Shown here one piece after another: positions 8,422 through 15,069 of a DNA stretch of 19,344 nucleotides. This stretch comes from an uncultured Holdemanella sp. GTDB lineage: Bacteria > Bacillota_I > Bacilli_A > Erysipelotrichales > Erysipelotrichaceae. A program made the translations under genes and the position numbers. Below the pieces are notes generated by a model. It did not search any database and was not told where the DNA came from. It was given only the letters and a program-made list of their open reading frames with translations. The DNA lies in NCBI RefSeq assembly GCF_934772795.1, contig NZ_CAKVMR010000042.1, positions 1-19,344 of the forward strand, read 5' to 3'. Position 1 is the stretch's first letter; each line of letters starts with the position of its first letter.

Positions 8422-8806
8422 CTAGGGCTTTTGCCGCTAATAAACAAGTGTTCATACATTTGATGTTTGGATCTGTACTGTGATGTACTGGTTTAATGTG
8501 GGCACAATCTAGACTGCCTAATAGTTCTTTAAAGTTGCGTGTATGTTTTTGAATTAACGGTCTTAATTCTGGTAACATTTCGTGTGCTTTTGTCTTACAA
8601 ACCATTTTTGATAGGGCAGCAACCGATCCGACTAATGCACCGCATGTACTTCCAATAAACATGCCGCCACCAAATCCAGCCATCATTTTCATGTCTTCTT
8701 CTGAAATATCTAATTGATAGGTTTCATTGCAGACATGAAGTAGTGTTTCTGAACAGTTGTATCCGTTTTGGTAATATTTTTTAACGTTTTCCTCAAGTAT
8801 AGTCAT
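8390..8806 (-). CDS. C_GCAxxG_C_C family redox protein
   Basis: A 138-residue Cys-rich protein. I place the start at 8806 because AGGAGG (complement of 8813-8818) lies 6 nt upstream; an upstream in-frame start at 8848 would overlap the preceding gene and lacks such a site. Landmarks are NGYNCSE (Cys18), Cys26, GFGGGMFIGSTCGALVG with the CGAxxG motif (Cys55-Gly60), Cys70, Cys101 and Cys117-X3-Cys121. The conserved Cys pattern suggests redox or metal-cofactor chemistry, but no reaction is established for the family. It is the last gene of the deoC-manA-SDR operon, 22 nt after the SDR stop. Confidence 0.85.
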   Translation of the reverse strand: MTILEENVKKYYQNGYNCSETLLHVCNETYQLDISEEDMKMMAGFGGGMFIGSTCGALVGSVAALSKMVCKTKAHEMLPELRPLIQKHTRNFKELLGSLDCAHIKPVHHSTDPNIKCMNTCLLAAKALEKTIEEEHLL

Positions 8807-8828
8807 AAATAGCCTCCTATAGACTATT

Positions 8829-9701
8829 CTAACTTTTCTTCCATCCAAAATCCATTAAAATTTCATTTACGTCTTCTTCAAATGTCGCAAAATGAATTCC
8901 AAGACTTTCTAGTTTTTCACTATCTAAACGATAATCTCTGAATCGATCTTGGTAGCGTTCGTTGTTTGGTAAAATGATTTCTTCAATGAGTTCATCACTT
9001 GCACCTAAAGCTTTAGCTACATATTTTGCGGATTCATATGTAGTCATAGTGTTTTTGGATGCCACATGATAAATGCCTGGTTCAAGTTCTGTGATCTTAT
9101 CAAATTGAGTAGCTAGATGCTTGGCATAGGTCATACCGCGTTTTTCATTCACAGTAAATAATGTTGGAGTATGGCTAATTAGAGCATTCATGACATTTTT
9201 TATAATGCTTGGACTTGCCTTAATACCTGGATAGCTTAGTCCCATCATCCATGTAAAGCGTAAGATGATCGCATCATCCAATTGGTTTTGAATCAATTCT
9301 TCACATTCAATTTTATTTTGTCCATATACAGTCACAGCACTTAATGGTTCGTCTTCTTTAAAGGGACCACGATTTTCTTTTCCGTTGAAGGCTTGTTCAG
9401 TGGAACAGAAAATCAATTTAGCGCCTTTTTCTTTACAACAATCAATGATAGCTTGTGTACTTTCGACATTGATTTTATGAACTAAATCGGGATGTTCATT
9501 ACAGAATGCAGTTGTCGCATTGGCGGCTGTGTGAAAACAAATGTCAAAATCTTGAGATGCTACAAATCTTTTTACGTCTTCAGGATTTGTAAGGTCTGCA
9601 TCCTTTCTTGTCATGCAGATCCAGTTGAAGTTATCTTTTTGATGAGCTCTTACTAAACTTGCGATATAGCCGTTGGCTCCGGTAACTAAAATTGTCTTCA
9701 T
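8829..9701 (-). CDS. SDR-family sugar-nucleotide reductase/epimerase, RmlD-like
   Basis: A 290-residue extended-SDR protein. The N-terminal NAD(P)-binding loop is GANGYIAS (residues 8-15, with Ala at the last Gly position), followed by TAANATT. The catalytic set is Ser/Thr in FCSTEQAF (98-105) and Tyr126/Lys130 in YGQNK. Size and the LRFTWMMG and YHVASKNTMT stretches resemble RmlD (dTDP-4-dehydrorhamnose reductase) and related reductases. No other rhamnose-pathway genes are nearby, so the substrate stays open and no symbol is given. It starts 2 nt after the manA stop, so the two are co-transcribed and probably translated together. Confidence 0.8.
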   Translation of the reverse strand: MKTILVTGANGYIASLVRAHQKDNFNWICMTRKDADLTNPEDVKRFVASQDFDICFHTAANATTAFCNEHPDLVHKINVESTQAIIDCCKEKGAKLIFCSTEQAFNGKENRGPFKEDEPLSAVTVYGQNKIECEELIQNQLDDAIILRFTWMMGLSYPGIKASPSIIKNVMNALISHTPTLFTVNEKRGMTYAKHLATQFDKITELEPGIYHVASKNTMTTYESAKYVAKALGASDELIEEIILPNNERYQDRFRDYRLDSEKLESLGIHFATFEEDVNEILMDFGWKKS

Positions 9702-9703
9702 AA

Positions 9704-10621
9704 TTAGTCCTTTCTAGGGTTTGACACTAATAGGTGTGCTCCTTGTTTGATTGTGATCTTCTGAGATGCGAATGGTACAAATAGACTGTCATATTGTGGT
9801 AGTACAATTTCTTCGTTGTTCCATACGATTGTACAATCTGCATCAATGTTGGATAGAATCATGTAGTGTTCTTTACATGTTAAGTCGATGTCTGTATCTG
9901 CATAGACTTCGTCTACGGTAAAGTTAGGACAATCTCCAATTCGGTGTGTTTCATGTTTTTGTGGAACAAAAGTAGGTTTTAAATTGAAGTCTGTGACATC
10001 AAATGATTCTTTGACATGTAAAGGACGTGTTTTTCCATCTTTTCCTTTACGGTTGTAGTCATAGAAACGATAGGTTGTGTTCGAGTTTGTACCTACTTCT
10101 AAAGCTAAGATGTCTTTTCCTAAGGCATGAAGCATACCACTAGGAATGATGATGTAGTCTCCTTTATGAACTTCGACTTTATTTAGATATTTTTCAACAT
10201 CATTGTTCATTAATGCATTTTTGATTTCATCTGCATCATTGATTGTTGTTCCGGCAACTAGAGTAGCGCCTGGTTTGGCATCTAGAATATACCAGCTTTC
10301 ATATTTTCCATAATCATTTGAATGTTCTAGGGCATAGTCATCTTCAGGATGAACTTGAATGCTTAAAGCATCTTTTGTGTCTAGATAAGCCAATCGTAAT
10401 GTTTCATGAAGCGTATAGCCTTTTCCTAATATTTCGTCTGGATTTTCTTGGATGACATCCATTAATGTTTTGTTGGTTCCAACAATTTTGTTTGAACCAT
10501 AAGGGTGGGCACTGACTTCCCACCAAGTTCCATAGTCTTCATCGATACCTCTAGCTTTAGAGATATGATTGGTTCCCCAAATTGTATAATCAGGAATAGG
10601 TTCTAAAAGAAATGGTTTCAT
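9704..10621 (-). CDS. manA: Mannose-6-phosphate isomerase, class I (Firmicute short form)
   Basis: Zinc enzyme interconverting mannose-6-phosphate and fructose-6-phosphate, linking mannose uptake to glycolysis and fructose-6-phosphate to GDP-mannose or glycan precursors. I start at ATG 10621 (305 aa), one base after the deoC stop, with GAGG 9 nt upstream in the end of deoC; an in-frame TTG at 10642 would add seven residues. Cupin-fold landmarks are SIQVHPEDDYALEH (Gln89, His91), ESWYILD (Glu108) and IPSGMLHALG (His165), the expected zinc ligands. TYRFYDYNRKGKDGKTRPLHV is also characteristic. About 310 residues is typical of Bacillus-type ManA. It is the second gene of the deoC operon. Confidence 0.93.
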   Translation of the reverse strand: MKPFLLEPIPDYTIWGTNHISKARGIDEDYGTWWEVSAHPYGSNKIVGTNKTLMDVIQENPDEILGKGYTLHETLRLAYLDTKDALSIQVHPEDDYALEHSNDYGKYESWYILDAKPGATLVAGTTINDADEIKNALMNNDVEKYLNKVEVHKGDYIIIPSGMLHALGKDILALEVGTNSNTTYRFYDYNRKGKDGKTRPLHVKESFDVTDFNLKPTFVPQKHETHRIGDCPNFTVDEVYADTDIDLTCKEHYMILSNIDADCTIVWNNEEIVLPQYDSLFVPFASQKITIKQGAHLLVSNPRKD

Positions 10622-10622
10622 G

Positions 10623-11297
10623 TTATTTTGCCTCGGCTTCAAATTCTTCTAAGATTTTTAGTGATGAGCTTGTTCCAATTCTTTGGGCACCTGCATCGAT
10701 CATGGCTTTGCATGTTGCCCAGTCACGAATGCCTCCAGCTGCTTTGACTTTGACTTGTCCTTCTACGGTTTCAACCATTAATTTAACATCTTCTAAAGTG
10801 GCTCCGCCAGTTCCAAAGCCTGTGCTTGTTTTAATGAAGTCCGGTTTTACTTCTTTGGCAATTAATGCAACTTGTTTGATTTCATCTTTTTCTAAGTAGC
10901 AATTTTCAAAGATGACTTTTGAAATAACGTTGTGTTCTCTACAAATCGAAACAATGCTTTCCATTTCTTCTTTAATGTAGTCCCAGTGGTGCATTTTAGC
11001 TTGTCCAATATCAATGACATAATCGATTTCGTCAGCTCCATCTTCAATCGCAATTTTTGTTTCGGCAATTTTAGATGCTAGACCAGCTTGTCCTAAAGGA
11101 AAGCTGATGGCAGCTCCTACATGTACGTTTGTTCCTTTTAATTGTTCTTTACAGAATTTTGTCCAAGTTGTATTGATCGCAACCATAGCTGCACCGATTT
11201 CTTTTGCTTCCTTACATAATTTAGTAAGATCAGCTTCAGTGGCATATGGTTTTAAGAATGTGTGGTCAAAATAATTTGCGAGTTGTGTTTTGTTCAT
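10623..11297 (-). CDS. deoC: Deoxyribose-phosphate aldolase
   Basis: Cleaves 2-deoxyribose-5-phosphate to glyceraldehyde-3-phosphate and acetaldehyde in deoxynucleoside salvage. Class I aldolase of 224 residues, the usual Firmicute size. Landmarks are FDHTFLKP (10-17), ISFPLGQ, GADEIDYVID with Asp92, SKVIFENCYL, DFIKTSTGFG with Schiff-base Lys156, and VKAAGGIRD with the activating Lys185. The ATG is preceded by GAGAGG at a good distance. It is the first gene of a four-gene operon under the promoter at 11327-11355. No deoxynucleoside phosphorylase or kinase is adjacent, and the pairing with manA is unusual. Confidence 0.95.
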   Translation of the reverse strand: MNKTQLANYFDHTFLKPYATEADLTKLCKEAKEIGAAMVAINTTWTKFCKEQLKGTNVHVGAAISFPLGQAGLASKIAETKIAIEDGADEIDYVIDIGQAKMHHWDYIKEEMESIVSICREHNVISKVIFENCYLEKDEIKQVALIAKEVKPDFIKTSTGFGTGGATLEDVKLMVETVEGQVKVKAAGGIRDWATCKAMIDAGAQRIGTSSSLKILEEFEAEAK

Positions 11298-11326
11298 AAT
11301 TTTCTACCTCTCTTTTTTACGGTTTC

Positions 11327-11355
11327 ATTCTAGAACGGAAAAAAAGAGAAGTCAA
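11327..11355 (-). promoter_or_regulatory. Promoter of the deoC-manA-SDR-C_GCAxxG operon
   Basis: On the minus strand, TTGACT (-35, complement of 11350-11355), a 17-nt spacer and TAGAAT (-10, complement of 11327-11332): 5/6 matches in each hexamer at ideal spacing. The start point would be near 11320. Confidence 0.85.
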
Positions 11356-11356
11356 G

Positions 11357-11374
11357 TAAATGTTATAACATTTA
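11357..11374. promoter_or_regulatory. Perfect 18-bp palindrome between divergent promoters (candidate operator)
   Basis: TAAATGTTATAACATTTA is an exact inverted repeat with no central spacer. It lies directly upstream of the deoC -35 hexamer and about 16 nt upstream of the acetyltransferase extended -10. A dimeric regulator bound here could control both directions; which regulator is unknown. Confidence 0.5.
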
Positions 11375-11389
11375 AAATGTGCTAGATTA

Positions 11390-11398
11390 TGTTATACT
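11390..11398 (+). promoter_or_regulatory. Extended -10 promoter of the acetyltransferase operon
   Basis: TGTTATACT (TG-n-TATACT) with no good -35; an initiation point near 11405 would leave about 16 nt before ATG 11421. Confidence 0.6.
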
Positions 11399-11420
11399 TA
11401 TTCTAGAAATGGAGAATGAC

Positions 11421-12005
11421 ATGACAGTATTAGATACAAGTATTCCTTATGAAAAAGTATTGATGGTGATGGCTAGAAAGACCATTCGTAAAGAGATTGA
11501 ATTAAATCCGGAATTTCATTATGTTGAATTTGATGAATCTTTAAAAGAAGCTTGGTGCAAGCTACAAACAGAGGTTTGTTTATTTGAAAATCTATATGAG
11601 GCAAGAAAGAAATGGGATAGTATGGTGACAAGAGATAAGGATTTCTTTTCTAAGCATTTCTTATTTGTCGCAAATGAAAAGGATGAATTAGTTGGTAGTG
11701 CTGGACTTTGGTATGGCAATGACTTTGAAGAGAGTAGACTTCGCGTTCATTATGTAGCTGTTGGCTTATCGGCTCAACATAAAAAGATTGCGCAGGCTAT
11801 GCTGACTAAACTATGCATGATGTATGACTTGATTCCTAGCAAGTATCCATTGTATTTGGCAACACAATCTCAAAGTTATGGTGCTATCAAGTTATATTCA
11901 AGGCTTGGCTTTACACCTTATTTAGGTGCTTATAAGGGTTGTACAGAACAAAAGAGTAAGAATGCGTGGCAAAATGTCACAGAGATTTTGCGTTGCAAAG
12001 CTTAA
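11421..12005 (+). CDS. GNAT-family N-acetyltransferase (3' end duplicated downstream)
   Basis: A 194-residue acetyl-CoA-dependent acetyltransferase; the substrate cannot be told. ATG 11421 is chosen because GGAG (11411-11414) sits 6 nt upstream. The GNAT core runs from about residue 50 to 175: beta-4 RVHYVAVGLSAQ, a divergent acetyl-CoA loop QHKKIAQAML (residues 119-128, with Lys where the first Gly is usual), then LYLATQS and AIKLYSRLGFTPY. The last quarter, from Lys121 to Leu190, is encoded by the upstream copy of a 210-bp repeat whose other copy lies at 13152-13361. The tail reads RCKA-stop, whereas the downstream fragment reads RSKL-stop and overlaps the next gene. The original 3' end of this gene therefore now appears to be 1.4 kb away, and this copy carries a replacement end that keeps the protein complete. 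Confidence 0.85.
   Translation: MTVLDTSIPYEKVLMVMARKTIRKEIELNPEFHYVEFDESLKEAWCKLQTEVCLFENLYEARKKWDSMVTRDKDFFSKHFLFVANEKDELVGSAGLWYGNDFEESRLRVHYVAVGLSAQHKKIAQAMLTKLCMMYDLIPSKYPLYLATQSQSYGAIKLYSRLGFTPYLGAYKGCTEQKSKNAWQNVTEILRCKA
11781..11990 (+). repeat. 210-bp direct repeat, copy 1 (inside the intact GNAT gene)
   Basis: Matches 13152-13361 at a constant offset of 1371 with five differences: 11787 a/c, 11885 t/c, 11891 g/a, 11909 c/t and 11981 a/g. Four are synonymous (Ala, Lys, Gly, Thr) and one would be Ile to Leu. Confidence 0.95.
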
Positions 12006-13151
12006 TTGATAAATCAGAAGGGATTATATATGAGTGAATTGATTAAGTTAGACAATGAATATAAAGAGTGGATCGTCGGGATATCCACTGATTTTAGGAG
12101 AAGCCAAATCAGGGCTTCTATGAAGATAAATGATGAGATGCTAAGATTTTATTGGAAGCTTGGTAAAGATATTTCGTCTATGAGTGAACAGTTCGGGTAT
12201 GGAACAAGATTCTATAAAACTGTGAGTGATGATTTAAAATCCATTTTGCCAGATGTGAAATCATTTTCTCCAACAAATTTGAAATATATGAGATATTTTT
12301 ATGAGATGTATCCTGACGCAATGATTGGTCCTCAGGTTGAGGATAAATTGATTACAGATGCAAATTGTCCCCGAGTTGGGGATGATTTACAAATCATTTT
12401 TAGAATTCCATGGGGACATAACAAAGTAATACTTGATAAATGCAAGGGGGATTTTGCAAAGGCATTGTTTTATGTTAGAAAGACTATTGAAAACAATTGG
12501 TCAAGAGATGTTTTGCTAAACTTCTTAGGGACGGATTTGTATGAACGCCAGGGTAAAGCAATAACTAACTTTTCGAATACACTTCCAATCGAGCAGAGCG
12601 ATTTAGCGCAAGCAATTACGAAGGATCCATATAATTTTGATTTTTTGACTTTGCGTGAAAGGTATGATGAAAAAGAACTAAAGATTGCGCTTATAGATAA
12701 AGTTAATAATTTTCTTATGGAATTAGGAACTGGCTTTGCTTATATGGGTAAGGAAGTGAGAATTGAGGTAGGAGATACTGAAAAATTCATAGACATGCTA
12801 TTTTACAATACGCAAAGACATTGCTATGTTGTTGTAGAAATAAAGACAGGAAAATTTGATTCTTCTTATGCAGGTCAATTGGGAACTTATGTTGTGGCTG
12901 TTAATCATCAGATGAAAACAGAAGCTGATAACCCTACTTTGGGACTATTGATTTGTAAAGATATGGATAAAATAGAAGCCCAATATGCATTAGAATCTAC
13001 TAGCCAGCCACTTGGTATTTCTAGTTATGAATTATCTAAACTTATACCAGAAGAGTTCAGAGGTAGTATGCCTACCATTGAAGAAATTGAGGCTGAATTA
13101 AATGAATAACTTTTAGTTTAATAGATTAAAGGTATTAGTATAAGTTCTTAA
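11991..13151 (+). mobile_element. Putative inserted segment carrying the DUF1016 nuclease gene
   Basis: This segment separates two copies of the same GNAT 3' sequence, while the genes on both sides fit together as one operon once it is removed. It contains one gene with codon use unlike its neighbours. No transposase, integrase, terminal inverted repeat or short target duplication is visible. AAGCTT occurs close to both borders (11998-12003 and 13155-13160), possibly by chance. The mechanism could be homologous recombination, Campbell-type integration or insertion with a long target duplication. Confidence 0.45.
12030..13109 (+). CDS. DUF1016 (YhcG-type) PDDEXK nuclease-domain protein
   Basis: A 359-residue protein. 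ATG 12030 is chosen because AGAAGGGA lies about 7 nt upstream; TTG 12006 is less likely. Residues about 35-160 form the DUF1016 N-terminal helical domain (RFYWKLGKDISSM, GYGTRFYKTVSDDL, SPTNLKYMRYF). The C-terminal part is a PDDEXK nuclease fold with FIDMLFYN (Asp255), VVVEIKTGKFD (Glu270-x-Lys272) and AGQLGTY (Gln283), so all key catalytic residues are present. Members often sit in or beside restriction-modification loci and other defence islands, but no R-M partner is present here. The substrate is unknown. At least nine isoleucines use ATA, a codon not seen in the first 240 codons of galK. It lies between two copies of a GNAT 3' sequence, which points to acquisition as a single-gene insert. 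Confidence 0.88.
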   Translation: MSELIKLDNEYKEWIVGISTDFRRSQIRASMKINDEMLRFYWKLGKDISSMSEQFGYGTRFYKTVSDDLKSILPDVKSFSPTNLKYMRYFYEMYPDAMIGPQVEDKLITDANCPRVGDDLQIIFRIPWGHNKVILDKCKGDFAKALFYVRKTIENNWSRDVLLNFLGTDLYERQGKAITNFSNTLPIEQSDLAQAITKDPYNFDFLTLRERYDEKELKIALIDKVNNFLMELGTGFAYMGKEVRIEVGDTEKFIDMLFYNTQRHCYVVVEIKTGKFDSSYAGQLGTYVVAVNHQMKTEADNPTLGLLICKDMDKIEAQYALESTSQPLGISSYELSKLIPEEFRGSMPTIEEIEAELNE

Positions 13152-13361
13152 AAAAAGCTTGCGCAGGCTATGCTGACTAAACTATGCATGATGTATGACT
13201 TGATTCCTAGCAAGTATCCATTGTATTTGGCAACACAATCTCAAAGTTATGGTGCCATCAAATTATATTCAAGGCTTGGTTTTACACCTTATTTAGGTGC
13301 TTATAAGGGTTGTACAGAACAAAAGAGTAAGAATGCGTGGCAAAATGTCACGGAGATTTTG
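13152..13361 (+). repeat. 210-bp direct repeat, copy 2 (GNAT 3' fragment)
   Basis: Second copy of the 11781-11990 repeat. Homology stops upstream at a run of A after the nuclease gene. Downstream the two copies diverge at the base level at 13362, but the encoded tails stay similar (R-S-K-L versus R-C-K-A). Confidence 0.95.
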
Positions 13362-13376
13362 AGGAGTAAGTTATGA
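13152..13376 (+). pseudogene. Orphan 3' fragment of the GNAT acetyltransferase gene
   Basis: Encodes only the last 74 residues or so of the acetyltransferase (from KKLAQAMLTKL to EILRSKL) and lacks the start and most of the acetyl-CoA-binding region. An ATG at 13170 has no convincing Shine-Dalgarno. It ends in ATGA, overlapping the next start codon, and its last codons contain the GAGGAG ribosome binding site (13361-13366) of that gene. This is therefore probably the original 3' end of the operon's first gene. The frame is undamaged, so the event is recent, or the segment is kept because it provides the downstream RBS. Confidence 0.8.
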
Positions 13377-14269
13377 AGAGATTGATTAGTGCAAATGCTT
13401 CAGAAATTCTAAGTATGAATGCACAAGAATTAAAACAAAGTATTAAGGCAAGTGAGGGGCGTGTCATCTTGTCTGAAAATGTAGCGCCAAGAGAAAGTTT
13501 TATTGGAGATATCACTAATGCGGAGATTGCCAGAGCTTTTGGGGCGGATATGATTTTGTTGAATTGTTTAGATGTTTTAAATCCATACATCTTTGGTTTG
13601 AAACATGATAAAGATAACTTTGTAGATGAACTACATCGTTTAGTAGGACGTCCAGTCGGAGTCAATTTAGAGCCAGTAGATTTGGATGCTGAAATGTTAG
13701 AGGATCGTTTAGATATCGCGAAGGGTCGTCAGTTAAATTTAGAAACAGTGAAGCGTTTAGATGAAGTTGGCTTTGACTTTGTATGTCTAACTGGTAATCC
13801 AGGTACGGGTGTAACGAATGAACAAATCGAAAAAGCTATCTCATTCACAAAAGAGAATTTCTCTGGATTGATTATTGCGGGTAAAATGCATGGTGCAGGA
13901 TCGGATGAGCCAGTGGCAGATTTAGAAATCGCAAAACGTTTTGTAAAGGCAGGGGCGGATGTGATCTTAGTTCCCGCTGTAGGAACAGTTCCTGGATTTG
14001 GCATGGATGAATTAAAAGCTGTTTGTAAAGAAGTGCATTCTTGTGGTGGTTTAGTTCTTTCTGCGATTGGTACAAGTCAAGAAGGTTCGGATACAGATAC
14101 AATTAAGGATATCGCTATCATGAATAAGATTTGTGGTGTTGATATTCAGCATATTGGAGATGCAGGATATGGTGGAGTGGCTCCAGTTGAAAATATTATG
14201 GCTATTAGTAAAGCTGTAAGAGGAGTGCGTCATACCGTATCTATGATGGCTCGTTCAATTAATCGTTAA
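13373..14269 (+). CDS. DUF7916-like TIM-barrel protein
   Basis: A 298-residue soluble protein that I recognise as the conserved family found beside lactose/cellobiose-type PTS IIB genes in Firmicutes, often loosely labelled as a hydrolase or PEP-mutase relative. Alternating segments suggest a TIM barrel: VILSENVAPRE, ADMILLNCLDV, VGVNLEP, FDFVCLTGNPGTG, GLIIAGKMHGAG, ADVILVPAVGTVPG, GLVLSAIGTSQEGSD and HIGDAGYGG. The Gly-rich C-terminal loops resemble phosphate-binding loops. No reaction is established, so none is assigned. Translation starts in an ATGA overlap with the GNAT fragment, using GAGGAG 6 nt upstream. The PTS IIB gene starts 1 nt after its stop, so the two products probably act together. 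Confidence 0.75.
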   Translation: MKRLISANASEILSMNAQELKQSIKASEGRVILSENVAPRESFIGDITNAEIARAFGADMILLNCLDVLNPYIFGLKHDKDNFVDELHRLVGRPVGVNLEPVDLDAEMLEDRLDIAKGRQLNLETVKRLDEVGFDFVCLTGNPGTGVTNEQIEKAISFTKENFSGLIIAGKMHGAGSDEPVADLEIAKRFVKAGADVILVPAVGTVPGFGMDELKAVCKEVHSCGGLVLSAIGTSQEGSDTDTIKDIAIMNKICGVDIQHIGDAGYGGVAPVENIMAISKAVRGVRHTVSMMARSINR

Positions 14270-14270
14270 T

Positions 14271-14582
14271 ATGGCACAAAAAGTAATTTTATTAGCTTGT
14301 GCGGCAGGCATGAGCACGAGTCTTTTAGTAACGAAAATGCAGGAGGTGTCAAAGAAGGATAAGATCTTTGCGATTCCTGTATCGAAAGTGGATCAAAAAG
14401 TAAATGAGGAGCACATTGATGTTATTTTGATGGGTCCTCAAATTCGTTACATGGAAAAAAGAATCAAAGAAAAAATGGCAGTAAAACACATTCCAGTTGG
14501 AGTCATACCGATGGAAGATTATGGTCGTATGGATGGTGCCAAAGTATTAAAGTATGCATACGCATTGATGAACAAGGACTGA
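14271..14582 (+). CDS. PTS sugar transporter subunit IIB, lactose/cellobiose family
   Basis: A 103-residue IIB phosphocarrier of the Lac/Cel family. The phosphorylated residue is Cys10 in LLACAAGMSTSLLV, the standard P-loop-like motif (C-x-x-G-M-S-T-S). In a normal PTS it would accept phosphate from IIA and pass it to sugar bound to IIC; neither IIA nor IIC is in this window. It directly follows the DUF7916-like gene, so it may serve a permease encoded elsewhere or have a signalling role. It contains no obvious ATA codons, and the host-like codon use ends here. Its stop codon lies inside the stem of the terminator that follows. Confidence 0.92.
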   Translation: MAQKVILLACAAGMSTSLLVTKMQEVSKKDKIFAIPVSKVDQKVNEEHIDVILMGPQIRYMEKRIKEKMAVKHIPVGVIPMEDYGRMDGAKVLKYAYALMNKD

Positions 14583-14600
14583 GAAATCAGTCCTTGTTGT
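14571..14600 (+). terminator. Terminator after the PTS IIB gene
   Basis: A perfect 12-bp stem, AACAAGGACTGA (14571-14582) with TCAGTCCTTGTT (14587-14598), closed by a GAAA tetraloop. The stem includes the IIB stop codon. The T tract after it is short, so termination may be partial. A TATAAT at 14600-14605 could be the -10 of the next gene. Confidence 0.7.
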
Positions 14601-14630
14601 ATAATTTGAGGTTGTAGGAGATCAATCATT

Positions 14631-15056
14631 ATGATTAGAGAATTACAAAAAGCAGATATAAATAGGGTTGCAGATATATGGTTGGACACGAATGTGACAG
14701 CACATTATTTTATTTCTTCACAATATTGGCAAAATAATTTTGAATTAGTGAAGGAATTGCTGCTGCAGGCAACTGTTTATGTTTATGAAAAGAATCAAGA
14801 AATACAGGGATTTGTAGGGCTAAACGATGAATATATTGAGGGTATTTTTGTTTCGAATGAAATGCGATCGCATGGCATAGGAAAAGCTCTTCTAAATTAT
14901 GCAAAAAATGAACGAAACAAATTATTTTTGAATGTATATCAAAAGAATGTACGGGCAATAGCTTTTTATCAAAGAGAAGGATTTGAGATTCAGAATAGTG
15001 GTTTTGATGAAGCTACCAAAGAAAAAGAGTATGTAATGACATGGAAACGGAAATAG
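14631..15056 (+). CDS. GNAT-family N-acetyltransferase, YjaB-like
   Basis: A 141-residue acetyltransferase whose layout follows E. coli YjaB: IRELQKADINRVADIW, HYFISSQYW, then EYIEGIFVSNEMRSHGIGKALL (acetyl-CoA loop R-S-H-G-I-G-K) and NVYQKNVRAIAFYQREGF. The acceptor is unknown. AGGAG (14616-14620) precedes the ATG by 10 nt. This is the first gene after the codon-use change: about half of its Ile codons are ATA, which the upstream host genes avoid. It is transcribed separately from the PTS IIB gene, with a TATAAT at 14600-14605 as a possible -10. Confidence 0.85.
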   Translation: MIRELQKADINRVADIWLDTNVTAHYFISSQYWQNNFELVKELLLQATVYVYEKNQEIQGFVGLNDEYIEGIFVSNEMRSHGIGKALLNYAKNERNKLFLNVYQKNVRAIAFYQREGFEIQNSGFDEATKEKEYVMTWKRK

Positions 15057-15069
15057 TAGCTAACTATAT

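Noticed and set aside
10612..10899. 95-codon plus-strand open frame
   Set aside because: It lies wholly opposite deoC, which has full family motifs and a good promoter; the frame has no ribosome binding site and no recognisable motif.
11998..13160. AAGCTT near both borders of the nuclease insert as terminal repeats or a cut site
   Set aside because: A 6-bp match in AT-rich DNA is easily random; flanking bases do not extend into a direct or inverted repeat.
13348..14004. Minus-strand open frames opposite the DUF7916-like gene
   Set aside because: Low-complexity antisense shadows of a conserved gene, without ribosome binding sites.
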